57,995 nucleotides of DNA from Acetivibrio ethanolgignens (GCF_001461035.1 NZ_LNAM01000079.1:1-57995), one strand, 5' to 3'; positions 35,544 through 45,894 are shown, counted from the stretch's first letter. Numbers and translations are program-made. The notes: a model not told the origin generated them from the letters alone.

Positions 35544-36476
35544 CTATATCAAAAGAAATACACCTATATTGCGAAGCAGTCCTGTTTTCCAGAAGCCATA
35601 TTTTATAAGCAGATACCGTTTTTTTAAAAATCCGGCTGTTTTCATTGCCACAAAGGCTTCCAGGATAGTTTTATTTTTTCCGGAAAGCTCAGAAGCAAAT
35701 ATCTCTAAAAAAGCTTCGGCCTGCTCCTCAGTCTGCTTAAGTGCCAGCCGCTGTCTCCCAAGAGCAAAAAGCCTGTTGCTTACATAATTGGCAAAGCTTT
35801 TAATTCCTACCACATTTTTTTCATGCTGCCGGTATAGAAGGGTCGCTTCTGGAAGATAGGTAATCTCTCCAAGAGCTGCGGATATCAGCCCAATCCACCA
35901 GTCATGCATCCTTAAGCCCTCTGGCACGATAGAAAGCCTTTTTGCCATAGCCGCATTTATCATCATTGTACAACCAATCAGCTTATTTTCCATTAAAAGA
36001 TGAGGCAGATCTGTTTTCGCCGTATCCAGGTGGCTGCTGCCGTGGAAGGATGGATGAATTTCTTCAAGCTCCTTATCCACCACCTTAGCATCGGTAAATA
36101 CTGTTAAAGGCACCTTTGTTCCCTTCCTGCTTTCCAGCTCCTTCATTTTCTGCAGGGTTTTGGAAAGCTTGTCCGGAAGCCAGACATCATCCTGGTCACA
36201 AAACATGACATAAGGACTGTCTGCAATATAAGCCCCCTCCATAAAGTTACGAATAACGCCTTTATTTTTTTTATTAGCGAAAAAGCACACCTTATCCGTA
36301 TATTCTAAAGACAGCCTCCTTAAAATATCCCGGGTACCGTCAGTAGAACCATCATCATACACATGAATAACAAAATCTTTAAATCCACCATTCAAAATAG
36401 ACCTTATCTGTTCTTCAACATAGGCTTCGCCATTATAAGCGGCCATTATTATTGTTATTTCATTCAACTGCTTCAC
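35544..36476 (-). CDS. Family 2 glycosyltransferase (rhamnosyltransferase-like)
   Basis: 310 aa GT-A enzyme: ITIIMAAYNGEAYVEEQIRS, VYDDGSTDGTRDI, and VMFCDQDDVWLPDKL with the DQDD metal site. HEKNVVGIKSFANYVSNR in the tail is common in rhamnosyl transfer to wall polysaccharide. Its start overlaps the stop of the upstream glycosyltransferase by 4 bp. Acts on the cytoplasmic side in surface glycan synthesis. Confidence 0.88.
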   Translation of the reverse strand: MKQLNEITIIMAAYNGEAYVEEQIRSILNGGFKDFVIHVYDDGSTDGTRDILRRLSLEYTDKVCFFANKKNKGVIRNFMEGAYIADSPYVMFCDQDDVWLPDKLSKTLQKMKELESRKGTKVPLTVFTDAKVVDKELEEIHPSFHGSSHLDTAKTDLPHLLMENKLIGCTMMINAAMAKRLSIVPEGLRMHDWWIGLISAALGEITYLPEATLLYRQHEKNVVGIKSFANYVSNRLFALGRQRLALKQTEEQAEAFLEIFASELSGKNKTILEAFVAMKTAGFLKKRYLLIKYGFWKTGLLRNIGVFLLI

Positions 36477-37405
36477 ACTTTCTCTTTCCAGAACTTTTTA
36501 TTCATACTAAGCCTCCGGCAAAGTGCCAGCGGAAGCCTTTCGTATGCTTTTCCCAGACGATAGCCGATATACTTACAGCCACTTTGGTATACAAGCTCTG
36601 GAATCAGGTAGGCCTTTCCCTGGGAAATCAGCCATTTTGCCGTATCCTTTACCAGACGGATGCCCTCTGACTCCGATCTTACACCATCAAAAATCTCCCG
36701 ATACTGCCGCTGGGATACACCCAAATCAAAATTTCTCGTAAGCTGCTGCCAGCCAGTATAGCGATGGGAATGTTTCACCCGGCAGTCTGCTGCATAGGCT
36801 ATCTTATAGCCTGCCTGTATCAGTCCCGCAGCAAAAATCATATCTTCATTAAAAATTGTCTTTGTCACAAAACCACCCTGCTTTTCATAAACCGCCCGGT
36901 CATAGGCTGCACATACATTTGAGCAGAAGTAGGTCTTAATCCCCAGGCTTTCTAAATCCTTTTCTGATTTTACCCTGGAAACATCCGGATAATTAAACTG
37001 TCTGGTATAACTCTCGATTACTCCGGTTTCCCTTCCACAGAGCTGCCGACCATAGACCGCTGCAATTCCATCCTCTTTTTCAAAGGCCTTCAGCATATTC
37101 CTGATAAGAAAAGCGTCGGTTGGCACTGCATCCTGGGTCATAAACATGATGTAGTCCGCAAAGGACATTAACGCCCCCTGGTTTCTCGTTCCACCATGGT
37201 CAAACTCCTCCGGTGTAAGCTCTGTTATCACTATATTCGGAAAGCTTCCATACCTTCGGCGAAGCTCCTCTGTATAGGGTTCTACTGCCGTATGCATTAA
37301 AAATATATGATCCGGTATTTTTTTCTGCTTCAGCATACGCTCCATCAAAATATGAAACTTTTCATCCGGCTTGTATACCGGAATAATCAAATCCAGCGTT
37401 TTCAT
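36473..37405 (-). CDS. Family 2 glycosyltransferase (rhamnosyltransferase-like)
   Basis: 310 aa GT-A enzyme. LIIPVYKPDEKFHILMERM starts it; EEFDHGGTRNQGALMS and IMFMTQDAVPTDAFL carry the nucleotide-sugar and metal site; FNEDMIFAAGLIQAGYKIAY is the acceptor side with the catalytic Glu-Asp. The HGGTRN motif is typical of rhamnosyltransferases acting on wall polysaccharides. First of two glycosyltransferase genes and the LCP gene in a row. Confidence 0.88.
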   Translation of the reverse strand: MKTLDLIIPVYKPDEKFHILMERMLKQKKIPDHIFLMHTAVEPYTEELRRRYGSFPNIVITELTPEEFDHGGTRNQGALMSFADYIMFMTQDAVPTDAFLIRNMLKAFEKEDGIAAVYGRQLCGRETGVIESYTRQFNYPDVSRVKSEKDLESLGIKTYFCSNVCAAYDRAVYEKQGGFVTKTIFNEDMIFAAGLIQAGYKIAYAADCRVKHSHRYTGWQQLTRNFDLGVSQRQYREIFDGVRSESEGIRLVKDTAKWLISQGKAYLIPELVYQSGCKYIGYRLGKAYERLPLALCRRLSMNKKFWKEKV

Positions 37406-37429
37406 CTTATCTCCATCCTACACACATCT

Positions 37430-39883
37430 CTATTCATGGTGTAAGAGCCGTTTTACCAGCTCTACTGCATCCTTGGCGTCTCGGGAATAACCATCCGCAT
37501 GGATTTCCTCGGAAAATTCCTGGGTCGTCACAGCTCCGCCGATAATAATCTGAGCCCGTATATGCTCTTTCTTTGCCAGCTCTACTACCTTTTCCATCTG
37601 CATCATTGTCGTCGTCATCAAGGCGGACAGACCAATGACATCTGCATCTTCCTTTTTTGCAGCCTCTATAATCCGTTCAGCCGGCACATCCTTTCCCAGG
37701 TCAATAACCCGGTAGCCATAGTTTTTAAGCATCAAAACTACCAGATTCTTGCCTATATCATGGATATCACCCTCAACCGTTGCCATAATAATCGTAGCCT
37801 TTTTCTCTGTAGAAGCCCCAGCTGCTAAAAACGGCTCCAAATAGTCAATTGCCGTTTTCATAGTCTCTGCACTTCCAATCAGCTGCGGCAGAAAATATAT
37901 CTGCTTGTCAAAAAGCCGCCCTGTCTCATTAATTGCCGGAATCAGTACCGAATCTACGATTTCCGAAGCTGTAAGCTTCTGCTCCAGCAAAAACTTTACA
38001 TCTTCTATAATTTTCTCCCGGCGTCCCTTTAGTACATCCTGGTATGCCTGTTCACAGCTTACACCCTGAACAGCAATCCCTTCTGTCTTTGCAGCTTCCT
38101 TTTGCTCTACAGACTCTGCTATCTTATTGCTGGCCTCCATATCTACTACTCCTTCAATATAGTAGTCCGCAGCTCCCGGCTTATTTAACAGCAAATCTGC
38201 CGCCAACACCGTATTCATAAACAGTGCCTGGGAAGGGTTGGCAATCGCCATCGTAAGCCCGGAAAGCCTTGCAAAGGAGAAAAAGGCTGCATTTACAAAC
38301 TGTCGCTTTGGAAGTCCAAAGGAAATATTGGATAAACCGCAAACTGTAGCTAAAGAAAGCTCCTCCTTACAATAGCGGATCGTATCAATTGCTTCAAAGC
38401 TTGCCTGCTTATTGGCACCCACGGTATTTACCAGTCCATCAACTACAATATCCTCTTTTGTAAGGCCGATTTCCAGAGCCTTGTCCATAATTGCGTGAAT
38501 CATCTGCTTCTTTTCTTCCACTGATTTTGGAAGACCTTTTTCCGAAAGAGGCAGAAGAATGAACATAGCACCATATTTTTTCGCCATCGGAAGAAGCTTT
38601 TTTATTTTTTCTGTTTCCATGGAAATAGAATTAATCAAAGCTCGTCCCGGATAAAGCCGAAGGGCAGCTTCAATTACCTCAGGATAACTGGAATCAATAG
38701 AAAGCGGTACACTTCCATGACTGGTTAACGCATAAATACATTTTTCCATCATTTCCTTTTCATCAATTCCATTCATACCCATATTGACATCCAGAATCGC
38801 AGCACCAGCCGCCATCTGTTCCTCCGCCATAGAAAGCACCATATCCAGTTTCCCCTGCCTTAGCTCCTCCTGCAAGGCCTTCTTCCCGGTAGGATTAATT
38901 CGTTCTCCAATCACCAAAAAGCTTCCGTCAATATCAATATCCAAAACACTGCATTCGTTTGTCAGCACTCTTTTGTTTTTCTTTCTTGGAAGCACAGGCT
39001 TCTTTGTCTTAACCTGTGTGGCAAGACACGCAATATGCTCCGGTGTCGTTCCACAGCAGCCGCCGACGATAGAAGCTCCTGCTTCTACAAGCTCTGCTGC
39101 TGCCTCACCAAAGGCTTCGGCTTCCATGTCATACTGGGTCATGCCATTTACCAGTCTTGGAAGTCCAGCGTTTGGCTTTCCCAGTAACGGTATGCCAGCA
39201 TAGTCTGCCATCCTTTTTACAACCTCGCAAAGCTTTTCCGGTCCATTGGAGCAATTAACACCTACGGCATCTGCCCCCATGGCTTCCATCACGACGGCTG
39301 CTGTCTCCGGGTCCGTACCATACAGTGTCCGCATATCCTCATTAAAGGTAAGACTTACCATTACAGGAAGATCACAGCATTCCTTTACTGCCAGAACAGC
39401 TGCCCGGCACTCCTGTAAGCTCATCATTGTCTCTACAACAAACAAATCCACTCCAGCTTCAACACAACAGGAAATCTGCTCCTTGTATACATCTACCAGT
39501 TCTTCAAAGGTAAGGTTCCCAAGCGGATACAGCTGCTCTCCTGTCATTGTCAGGTCTCCGGCAATATAAACCCTTCCATCACAGCAAGATGCAGCCTCCT
39601 TTGATAGTCCTACCAGCTCCTTATTAATAGACGCAATGTCTGCCTCCAATCCATACTCTTTAAGCTTAATCCGGTTGCTGGTAAAGGTTGGTGCATATAA
39701 AATATCAGTTCCTGCAGCAATATAAGCCTTCTGAAGCTCAATTAAGGCCTGGGGATTCTCCAAAATCCACTTTTCTGGACAGACTCCTACCGGCATCCCA
39801 GACTTCTGGAGATTTGAGCCGGTTGCTCCATCTAAAAGCACAATTTTTTTCTCTATCAGTTCTCTAAATTCCTGTCTGGTCAT
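37430..39883 (-). CDS. metH: Cobalamin-dependent methionine synthase lacking reactivation domain
   Basis: 817 aa. Residues 1-290 form the homocysteine domain (LLDGATGSNLQKSGMP, GVNCSNG and GGCCGTTPEH zinc cysteines). About 310-570 is the methyltetrahydrofolate barrel (VIGERINPTGKKALQEEL, ILDVNMGMNGIDE). From about 600 is the B12 domain with the cobalt ligand in GDIHDIGKNLVVLML. The C-terminal AdoMet reactivation domain of E. coli MetH is absent, a short form common in anaerobic Firmicutes. ATG at 39883 follows TGGAGGGGA; a TTG just upstream overlaps that site. Confidence 0.93.
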   Translation of the reverse strand: MTRQEFRELIEKKIVLLDGATGSNLQKSGMPVGVCPEKWILENPQALIELQKAYIAAGTDILYAPTFTSNRIKLKEYGLEADIASINKELVGLSKEAASCCDGRVYIAGDLTMTGEQLYPLGNLTFEELVDVYKEQISCCVEAGVDLFVVETMMSLQECRAAVLAVKECCDLPVMVSLTFNEDMRTLYGTDPETAAVVMEAMGADAVGVNCSNGPEKLCEVVKRMADYAGIPLLGKPNAGLPRLVNGMTQYDMEAEAFGEAAAELVEAGASIVGGCCGTTPEHIACLATQVKTKKPVLPRKKNKRVLTNECSVLDIDIDGSFLVIGERINPTGKKALQEELRQGKLDMVLSMAEEQMAAGAAILDVNMGMNGIDEKEMMEKCIYALTSHGSVPLSIDSSYPEVIEAALRLYPGRALINSISMETEKIKKLLPMAKKYGAMFILLPLSEKGLPKSVEEKKQMIHAIMDKALEIGLTKEDIVVDGLVNTVGANKQASFEAIDTIRYCKEELSLATVCGLSNISFGLPKRQFVNAAFFSFARLSGLTMAIANPSQALFMNTVLAADLLLNKPGAADYYIEGVVDMEASNKIAESVEQKEAAKTEGIAVQGVSCEQAYQDVLKGRREKIIEDVKFLLEQKLTASEIVDSVLIPAINETGRLFDKQIYFLPQLIGSAETMKTAIDYLEPFLAAGASTEKKATIIMATVEGDIHDIGKNLVVLMLKNYGYRVIDLGKDVPAERIIEAAKKEDADVIGLSALMTTTMMQMEKVVELAKKEHIRAQIIIGGAVTTQEFSEEIHADGYSRDAKDAVELVKRLLHHE

Positions 39884-39905
39884 CTTCCCCTCCAAAGGTC
39901 TTCTT

Positions 39906-41120
39906 TTAAAGCTTCTTTATCCGTTCAATGGCTGCTATCGTATTTTCGTAGCTTCCAAAAGCAGTCAGGCGGAAGTATCCTTCCCCACTTGGACCAAAGC
40001 CTGAACCTGGTGTACCTACTACATTTGCATTCTCTAACAGATAATCAAAGAATTCCCAGGAGGTCATCCTGTCTGGTGTCTTTAGCCAGATATAAGGTGC
40101 ATTGACACCGCCGTAAACGGTATAGCCAGCAGCCTTAAGCCCTTCCTTGATTATTCTTGCATTGTTCATATAATAACCAACCTGATCCTTTAGCTGCTGC
40201 TTTCCAGCTTCAGAGTAAACAGCCTCACCGGCTCTCTGAATGATATAAGGAGCTCCGTTGTATTTTGTACCATGGCGTCTTGCCCACAATGAATGTAAGG
40301 CTACGTCACCACATTTTAAATCCTTTGGAATTACTGTGTAACCGAGGCGGGTGCCGGTAAAGCCTGCATTCTTGGAAAAGCTGCGAAGCTCAATGGCACA
40401 GGTTCTTGCTCCCTCACACTCAAAAATGGTATGCGGTACATCTTCCTCGGAAATATATGCCTCATAAGCAGCATCGTAAATAATTACAGCCCCGATACGG
40501 TTCGCATAATCCACCCATTCCTTAAGCTGTGCCTTCGTAATGGCAGAACCGGTCGGATTATTTGGGAAGCACAGATAAATCATATCCGGCTTCTCCTTCG
40601 GAAGCTCCGGAACAAAACCATTAGCCTCGCTACAAGGCATATAGATTACGTTACCAAAGCTCTCCGTGGCCTGATTAAAGTCTCCGGTACGGCCTGCCAT
40701 AACATTGGCATCAAGATAAACCGGATATACCGGGTCGCAGACTGCTACCTTATTATCCAAGCTGAAAATCTCCTGAATATTACCGGAATCACTCTTTGCT
40801 CCATCACTAACAAAAATCTCATCCGGCTGAATGTCAGCACCCCTATCCTGATAATCATTTTTGGCAATCGCATTTCTCAAAAATTCATAGCCCAAATCCG
40901 GTGCATAACCATGAAAGCTCTCAGCCTTTCCCATTTCATCAACAGCACCATGCAGTGCATCAATAATTGCTGGTGCCAGTGGCTGAGTTACATCTCCTAT
41001 CCCCAGACGGATAATTCCCTTATCCGGATTAGCTGCAGAATAAGCTGCTACCTTCTTTGCAATCGTGGAAAACAGATAGCTTCCCTGTAATTTTAGATAA
41101 TTTTCGTTAATCTTAAACAT
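39906..41120 (-). CDS. dapL: LL-diaminopimelate aminotransferase
   Basis: 404 aa fold-type I PLP enzyme. The Schiff-base lysine is in [20 protein letters not shown]; other stretches are [30 protein letters not shown] and [15 protein letters not shown]. It makes LL-DAP directly from tetrahydrodipicolinate, the short lysine and peptidoglycan route. It lies 22 bp before metH, so the two probably share an operon. Confidence 0.95.
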   Translation of the reverse strand: MFKINENYLKLQGSYLFSTIAKKVAAYSAANPDKGIIRLGIGDVTQPLAPAIIDALHGAVDEMGKAESFHGYAPDLGYEFLRNAIAKNDYQDRGADIQPDEIFVSDGAKSDSGNIQEIFSLDNKVAVCDPVYPVYLDANVMAGRTGDFNQATESFGNVIYMPCSEANGFVPELPKEKPDMIYLCFPNNPTGSAITKAQLKEWVDYANRIGAVIIYDAAYEAYISEEDVPHTIFECEGARTCAIELRSFSKNAGFTGTRLGYTVIPKDLKCGDVALHSLWARRHGTKYNGAPYIIQRAGEAVYSEAGKQQLKDQVGYYMNNARIIKEGLKAAGYTVYGGVNAPYIWLKTPDRMTSWEFFDYLLENANVVGTPGSGFGPSGEGYFRLTAFGSYENTIAAIERIKKL

Positions 41121-41145
41121 AGCTTCCTCCTGTTTATTTACTATT

Positions 41146-42510
41146 TTAACTCATAGGAAGTGCTGCTATGCCACGCATCTCAATCCGCGGTGCACCACTT
41201 CCTTCAATGTACTCTCTGGTAATCGTCACTCTGCCGATATTATCATCCTTTGGAATCTCATACATGATATCCAGCATAAATTCTTCAATAATCGCCCGCA
41301 GAGCCCTGGCACCGGTTTTTTTCTCCAACGCCTTTTCTGCAATAGCTTCAATAGCACCTTTGTCAAACTGAAGGTCAACCTCATCCAAAGCAAGAAGCTT
41401 TGTATACTGCTTTAAAATTGCGTTCTTTGGCTCTGCTAAAATCTCCATCAGCATTTCCTTAGAAAGACTACTTAAGGTAAAAATCACCGGCAAACGGCCT
41501 AAAAATTCCGGTATCATACCAAATTCCCGTAAATCCTCAACAGCTACTTTTTTCAGAATATCCGGGTCTTCATCATATTTATCCTTTAGTTCTGCATTAA
41601 AACCAATACCTGCTGTCTTATTCAGCCGTTTTTTGATAACCTTATCCAGCTCTGGGAAAGCTCCCCCGCAAATAAAGAGAATATTTCTTGTATTAATCGT
41701 GGTCATAGGAACCATAGCATTTTTGCTGGTTGCTCCCACAGGCACCTCTACATCTGCCCCCTCCAAGAGCTTTAAAAGACCCTGCTGTACGGATTCACCG
41801 CTGACATCCCGGCTGGTCGTACTTTTTTTCTTTGCAATCTTATCAATTTCATCAATGAAAACAATGCCCCGTTCTGCCTTTTCTACATCATTATCTGCTG
41901 CCATCAGAAGCTTTGATAAGACACTTTCCACATCATCTCCAATATAGCCTGCTTCCGTAAGAGAAGTCGCATCTGCTATCGCCAGCGGCACCTCTAAAAG
42001 CCTTGCCAGTGTTTTTACCAGATAGGTCTTGCCACTTCCGGTTGGTCCAATCATCAGCATATTAGACTTTTCAATCTCAATTTCATCCATGGTATTAGTA
42101 GCAACCCTCTTATAGTGGTTGTATACAGCAACTGAAATCACCTTTTTCGCATAGGCCTGACCGATGACATATTCGTCCAGCCGTTCCTTTATGATATGTG
42201 GAGACGGCACCTTGCGAATATCCAAAACGGGATCGCTGTCTTCTTCCTTTGGCTTCTTCTTTTTCAGCCTCTGATTTTTCGGAATCTCCTGATTCATATT
42301 CATATTAGCAAAGCTCATCATATTCGGATTCATACTCATGAAATCCATATAGGGTATATTTCCATTATTCATAGAATCAAAGGTTTTCTGCATACACTCC
42401 TGGCAGATGCAGATGCCTCCGGGAATTTTTGTCATCTTTCCAGCCTTGCTTTCCGGCCGGCGGCAGATATAGCATATATCTTCATATTCTTCCTTTTTAT
42501 CCTCACCCAT
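41146..42510 (-). CDS. clpX: ClpX-like AAA unfoldase with atypical N-terminus
   Basis: 454 aa. An N-terminal zinc-binding domain ([12 protein letters not shown] to CICQECM) is followed by a Met/Asn-rich linker of about 30 residues not seen in standard ClpX. Then come Walker A GPTGSGKT, the GYIGDDVES pore loop (GYVG in standard ClpX), Walker [12 protein letters not shown], and the ClpP-docking IGF loop in [10 protein letters not shown]. It should unfold proteins for ClpP. No clpP or tig is near, so it is probably a second ClpX paralogue, but it could be the main one. Confidence 0.85.
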   Translation of the reverse strand: MGEDKKEEYEDICYICRRPESKAGKMTKIPGGICICQECMQKTFDSMNNGNIPYMDFMSMNPNMMSFANMNMNQEIPKNQRLKKKKPKEEDSDPVLDIRKVPSPHIIKERLDEYVIGQAYAKKVISVAVYNHYKRVATNTMDEIEIEKSNMLMIGPTGSGKTYLVKTLARLLEVPLAIADATSLTEAGYIGDDVESVLSKLLMAADNDVEKAERGIVFIDEIDKIAKKKSTTSRDVSGESVQQGLLKLLEGADVEVPVGATSKNAMVPMTTINTRNILFICGGAFPELDKVIKKRLNKTAGIGFNAELKDKYDEDPDILKKVAVEDLREFGMIPEFLGRLPVIFTLSSLSKEMLMEILAEPKNAILKQYTKLLALDEVDLQFDKGAIEAIAEKALEKKTGARALRAIIEEFMLDIMYEIPKDDNIGRVTITREYIEGSGAPRIEMRGIAALPMS

Positions 42511-42556
42511 GTAAGTACCTCTTTCTATTTTTATATCTATTGTAATTTATTCTGCT

Positions 42557-42586
42557 TTTACTATTTTACCCTACATCCTACTATAG
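42557..42586 (-). promoter_or_regulatory. Putative clpX promoter
   Basis: On the minus strand TTGTGC, a 17-bp spacer and TAAAAT lie about 55-80 bp before the start codon. The match is good for the -10 and moderate for the -35; limits are approximate. Confidence 0.55.
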
Positions 42587-42638
42587 CACAAGTTCCACTT
42601 TCTAAATTTTTTCTGAAGCTTTCCACAATTACTACGAA

Positions 42639-42679
42639 AAAACCAGTGATAAAGTAGGATTTCTCTATCACTGGTTTTT
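42639..42679. terminator. Bidirectional terminator after ABC cassette
   Basis: AAAACCAGTGATA and TATCACTGGTTTT form a 13-bp perfect stem with T-runs on both strands. It ends the 42.7-45.4 kb ABC operon ahead of clpX. Confidence 0.85.
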
Positions 42680-42716
42680 ATCTTTTTCCTTTGCTCTGTC
42701 ACTGCTGGCAAATAAA

Positions 42717-43373
42717 TCAGGTACATATTTTCCCCTCTGCAAGCAGGAGCTTTTTATTTTCCATCTTTATTTCCTTTAAATCATGGGTTGCCATTACAAG
42801 TATCTTTGTTTCGTCCAGATAATCATATAAGGTCTGCAAAACCTGTTGTGCATCCCGAACTCCCAAAGAAGCCGTAGGCTCATCTGCTATGATCACATCC
42901 GGCCGATTTATCAATGCTCTTGCAACAGCTACTCGCTGCCTTTGGCCGCCTGACAGGTTCCGCACCTTTTTATCCATAAATTCTTCCAGGCCAACCTTTT
43001 CAAGAAGCTTCTCGACCTCTTTTTTATGGCTCCATTTCCTTTTATTACTATAAAGCAACGGAATTTTAACGTTTTCAAATACCGTATCGTCTTCAATCAG
43101 GGCAAATTCTTGAAATATAAATCCAAAGGCCTGATTCCTCAGCTTGCTTAACTCTCTCATATGAAAATCCCTGCTGTTTTTTCCATCAATATAATATTCC
43201 CCTGAAAAATCCCGATCAATCAGCCCAAGCAAACGCAATAAGGTTGATTTTCCCGCACCCGATTCTCCTCTCAAAATCATTCGATCACCTGGCGAAAGAG
43301 TCAGAGAAATATCCTGTAAGGCTACTGCTTCCTTATGGTATATTTTTCCTACATTCCTCAGCTCCAGCCTCAT
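42717..43373 (-). CDS. Bacteriocin-type ABC transporter ATPase
   Basis: 218 aa MacB-like ATPase: Walker A GESGAGKST, FIFQEFALIEDDTVFENVKIP, signature LSGGQRQRVAVARALI and Walker B VIIADEPTASLG. This size and the EFALIEDDTV stretch fit the lactococcin-972-group export ATPases. The true ATG (MRLELRNVGKIY) overlaps the stop of the upstream permease (ATGA); a longer frame into that gene is not real. It is the last gene of a three-gene ABC cassette. Confidence 0.88.
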   Translation of the reverse strand: MRLELRNVGKIYHKEAVALQDISLTLSPGDRMILRGESGAGKSTLLRLLGLIDRDFSGEYYIDGKNSRDFHMRELSKLRNQAFGFIFQEFALIEDDTVFENVKIPLLYSNKRKWSHKKEVEKLLEKVGLEEFMDKKVRNLSGGQRQRVAVARALINRPDVIIADEPTASLGVRDAQQVLQTLYDYLDETKILVMATHDLKEIKMENKKLLLAEGKICT

Positions 43374-44428
43374 TTCATCCCCCCTATTATGAGATTTTCG
43401 CTCAAATCCTTCTTTTTCAGTTTTTTCACTATCATAACCAAAATCAGGAAAAGGAAAGTCACATTCACGAGCAGATACATCCACAGTTCTTCTTTTTCAG
43501 CAATTCCCAGCAAAAAGCATATGAAATCAGCCAGAAGCAAAATGATCCCATAATACAAACCCAGTCGAAAAACAATATCTGACAATCTGGCTCCCTGAAG
43601 CAGGTGCAATGTAAATTCCTTTGCTCTCTTTTTCATCATACCATCTAAAATAATAGAAGTACATAAAAAATAGCAAATTAATAAAATCAACAAAAACGGA
43701 TACATCTGCCCCAAAATAAAACCAAACTCTTCTCCTGAATATCCCTGCTTTTGTTCTCTTATCTCAACAAAATCCGTACCAACGCTATCCAGGAACTGCT
43801 GCATTTTTTCCTTCTCTTTCTTTAAAATATGGGTATTGGATATTATTTCCATAATCACTTCCGTATTTTCTTCACTAATCCACTCAGATAGCTCCGGCTG
43901 CTTTATGATAATAAATGCCAATTCATCCGTATTTTCTTCAAGCCCCTCTGTTCCTTTATAGACATAATTCTTTTCCAATTCCTTATCTATCGGATAGCTT
44001 TCATCGTTTAAAAAAATTTGCTCTGCTTCTATCGCTTCTTTTCCCGCTGCAATATAAAAATCCTGTTCCGATTTTAAAAAAGGATAAGCCTGCCCCGGAT
44101 CTCCAAACATTAAATAGGTTCTCACCGGCGCTCCCTTTTTTACCCGCAAACTAAGAGCACAGTAAGAAAATGCATCGTCCCTGTAAACCTCTGACAAATC
44201 ATCCATCAGCTTCCCGGTATCTTTTAAATCTTTTTCTATCACATAAGTATCAAAGCGGGTATAATCGGAAATATCTGCAGAAGGTCTGTTTTTTATCTCA
44301 TGTACCAGGGACTGCGTAACTGAAATTAAAGCAAAGGTTACACAACCAAAAAACAGAATGTAAAACACAACCAGGATCCCATCCTTCAACAGATCCTTTA
44401 GTGTCAGTTTTATATTATTTAACAGCAT
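43370..44428 (-). CDS. ABC cassette permease, half 2 (FtsX-like, DUF1430-like half)
   Basis: 352 aa. One N-terminal helix (GILVVFYILFFGCVTFALIS), an extracellular domain of about 190 residues, then three helices with a LHLLQGARLSDIVFRLGLYYG loop between helix 2 and 3, the FtsX/MacB-like order. Together with the previous gene it mirrors the two halves of DUF1430 bacteriocin-associated proteins. The start at 44428 follows GGGGGAGGG; the overlap with the upstream gene is 14 bp. Confidence 0.7.
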   Translation of the reverse strand: MLLNNIKLTLKDLLKDGILVVFYILFFGCVTFALISVTQSLVHEIKNRPSADISDYTRFDTYVIEKDLKDTGKLMDDLSEVYRDDAFSYCALSLRVKKGAPVRTYLMFGDPGQAYPFLKSEQDFYIAAGKEAIEAEQIFLNDESYPIDKELEKNYVYKGTEGLEENTDELAFIIIKQPELSEWISEENTEVIMEIISNTHILKKEKEKMQQFLDSVGTDFVEIREQKQGYSGEEFGFILGQMYPFLLILLICYFLCTSIILDGMMKKRAKEFTLHLLQGARLSDIVFRLGLYYGIILLLADFICFLLGIAEKEELWMYLLVNVTFLFLILVMIVKKLKKKDLSENLIIGGMK

Positions 44429-45434
44429 TCCATTCCCTCCCCCTTCTGTAATGGATAAAAAATCCCAAATAGTAACCAAGATCGGTAATTCCCACATGGA
44501 ACAGCCATATCACACCATATTCCCAAAGCTTAATCTGTAAAGAAATTTCTCCTCTTACCAAAAAGGCATAGAAAAAAATAACCAAAAGAGAACCAATTGC
44601 ATTTACCAGCAAAAAATGCTTTGAAAAAAGAAGAAACATTTTGCTCCTTTTTCCTCCATGCAATTTATGCAGATCCAGAATCTCTTTATTATTAAAAAAA
44701 TACATAATGCAGGTAAACAAAAAGATGATATAAAGAGAAACTGCCGGCAGTAAAACTATCTTTGTATAAAGCCCTCCTTTTTTCAAACCATCCATAAAAG
44801 CATTCCGTACTCCCGTATAACCGCTATCTGTAATAGAATATCCCTCTTTTAAAAGAGCTTCCTTAATCCGGTCTCTTGCCCCGGTATCCCGACTGTCTAT
44901 ATATACCCGGTCACCCAACTCATCCAGGCTCATCTGATTCACAATACATTCCGTATTTTCCTTATATAATTTACTCATCGGATTGATTGAAAACAAAAGC
45001 TCATGAACGAGCTCAGTGCCTTCTTTCTCCATTTCGCTAAAAGCATCTATCGGATTTTCCTCACTGGAAACATAGATTCCAGTAGAAGTTTTTTCCCTAT
45101 AATCCTTTCCTGAAAAATAACGTGTTGTTCCCAGAAAATCTATCGTTTTTTCATTATAAAAATAATAAACCGGATCATAAATTGCCATATAATTTTGTCC
45201 TGTATACTCAGAGAGCACTATAATATCCTGATCTTTATCAGCATCAAGGACCTGATCCGTTTTTACTCTCCCACTTTCCGCTACTTCCAAAACAACAAAA
45301 TTAGGAGATAGCTCAAATGGGGTATCCTGTCTGGCAACACCCCTCAAAATACAATAACTGCAGGCAAAAAGCATTGCGGCTAATATAAAGCAACTTATTA
45401 CAGCACATAGAATACTCTGTTTCTTATAAGACAT
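44415..45434 (-). CDS. ABC cassette permease, half 1 (FtsX-like, DUF1430-like half)
   Basis: 339 aa. One N-terminal helix (ILCAVISCFILAAMLFACSY), an extracellular domain of about 190 residues, then three helices with ILDLHKLHGGKRSKMFLLFS, like the loop of FtsX-type permeases. The architecture repeats that of the next gene, as if a single DUF1430-type protein had been split in two or two halves had never fused. Substrate unknown; adjacency to a secreted-peptide remnant suggests export or immunity. Confidence 0.7.
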   Translation of the reverse strand: MSYKKQSILCAVISCFILAAMLFACSYCILRGVARQDTPFELSPNFVVLEVAESGRVKTDQVLDADKDQDIIVLSEYTGQNYMAIYDPVYYFYNEKTIDFLGTTRYFSGKDYREKTSTGIYVSSEENPIDAFSEMEKEGTELVHELLFSINPMSKLYKENTECIVNQMSLDELGDRVYIDSRDTGARDRIKEALLKEGYSITDSGYTGVRNAFMDGLKKGGLYTKIVLLPAVSLYIIFLFTCIMYFFNNKEILDLHKLHGGKRSKMFLLFSKHFLLVNAIGSLLVIFFYAFLVRGEISLQIKLWEYGVIWLFHVGITDLGYYLGFFIHYRRGREWNAVK

Positions 45435-45480
45435 GGTTTCCCTCCTTAAAAAAATGTTACATGATATTCTCTTGTTTATC

Positions 45481-45837
45481 TTATCTTTCTTCCGCTAACA
45501 GTGCGGTAGGTTGAATACTTCGTTTCGCTTTTCCAAATAAATAGCTACAGGTTGTTTTTTCTCCTGTATTCCACTTATCTTTTACTGTAACTGTATCCAT
45601 TCGTTGTTGACTATCTGTTTCACCTTGAGAATTAATTTGTAAAGTTGTTTTTTCTCCCTGTACATTATATACTAATCTTGTATAAGTAGGATAATACCAA
45701 TATCCATTTTGCTCAAGAACATCCATTCCATAGACAGATACTGTCCCTACATATTCATCTGCAAAATAATCATCTGCATGGTAATTTTGAGCATATGTTC
45801 TTGTACTTCCACCAAATCCATTATAACATATAATTTT
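45481..45837 (-). pseudogene. Secreted-peptide gene remnant (possible lactococcin-972-like)
   Basis: An open frame from 45837 to 45481 encodes about 118 residues beginning GFGGSTRTYAQNYHADDYFA and ending RSIQPTALLAEER. The only in-frame ATG is at 45726, inside the conserved-looking part, so the signal peptide and first codons are missing; a TGA lies at 45838-45840. The YxxNYH and GxVSVYG pattern is faintly like lactococcin 972, and it is followed by the two permeases and ATPase expected of that group. A TATAAT box lies within its 5' end. Identity is a guess. Confidence 0.4.
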
Positions 45838-45894
45838 TCAAAAATTTATGACGTTTTCGGAAAATTTTCTAATTATTTCTTTACTTTTTTATAA

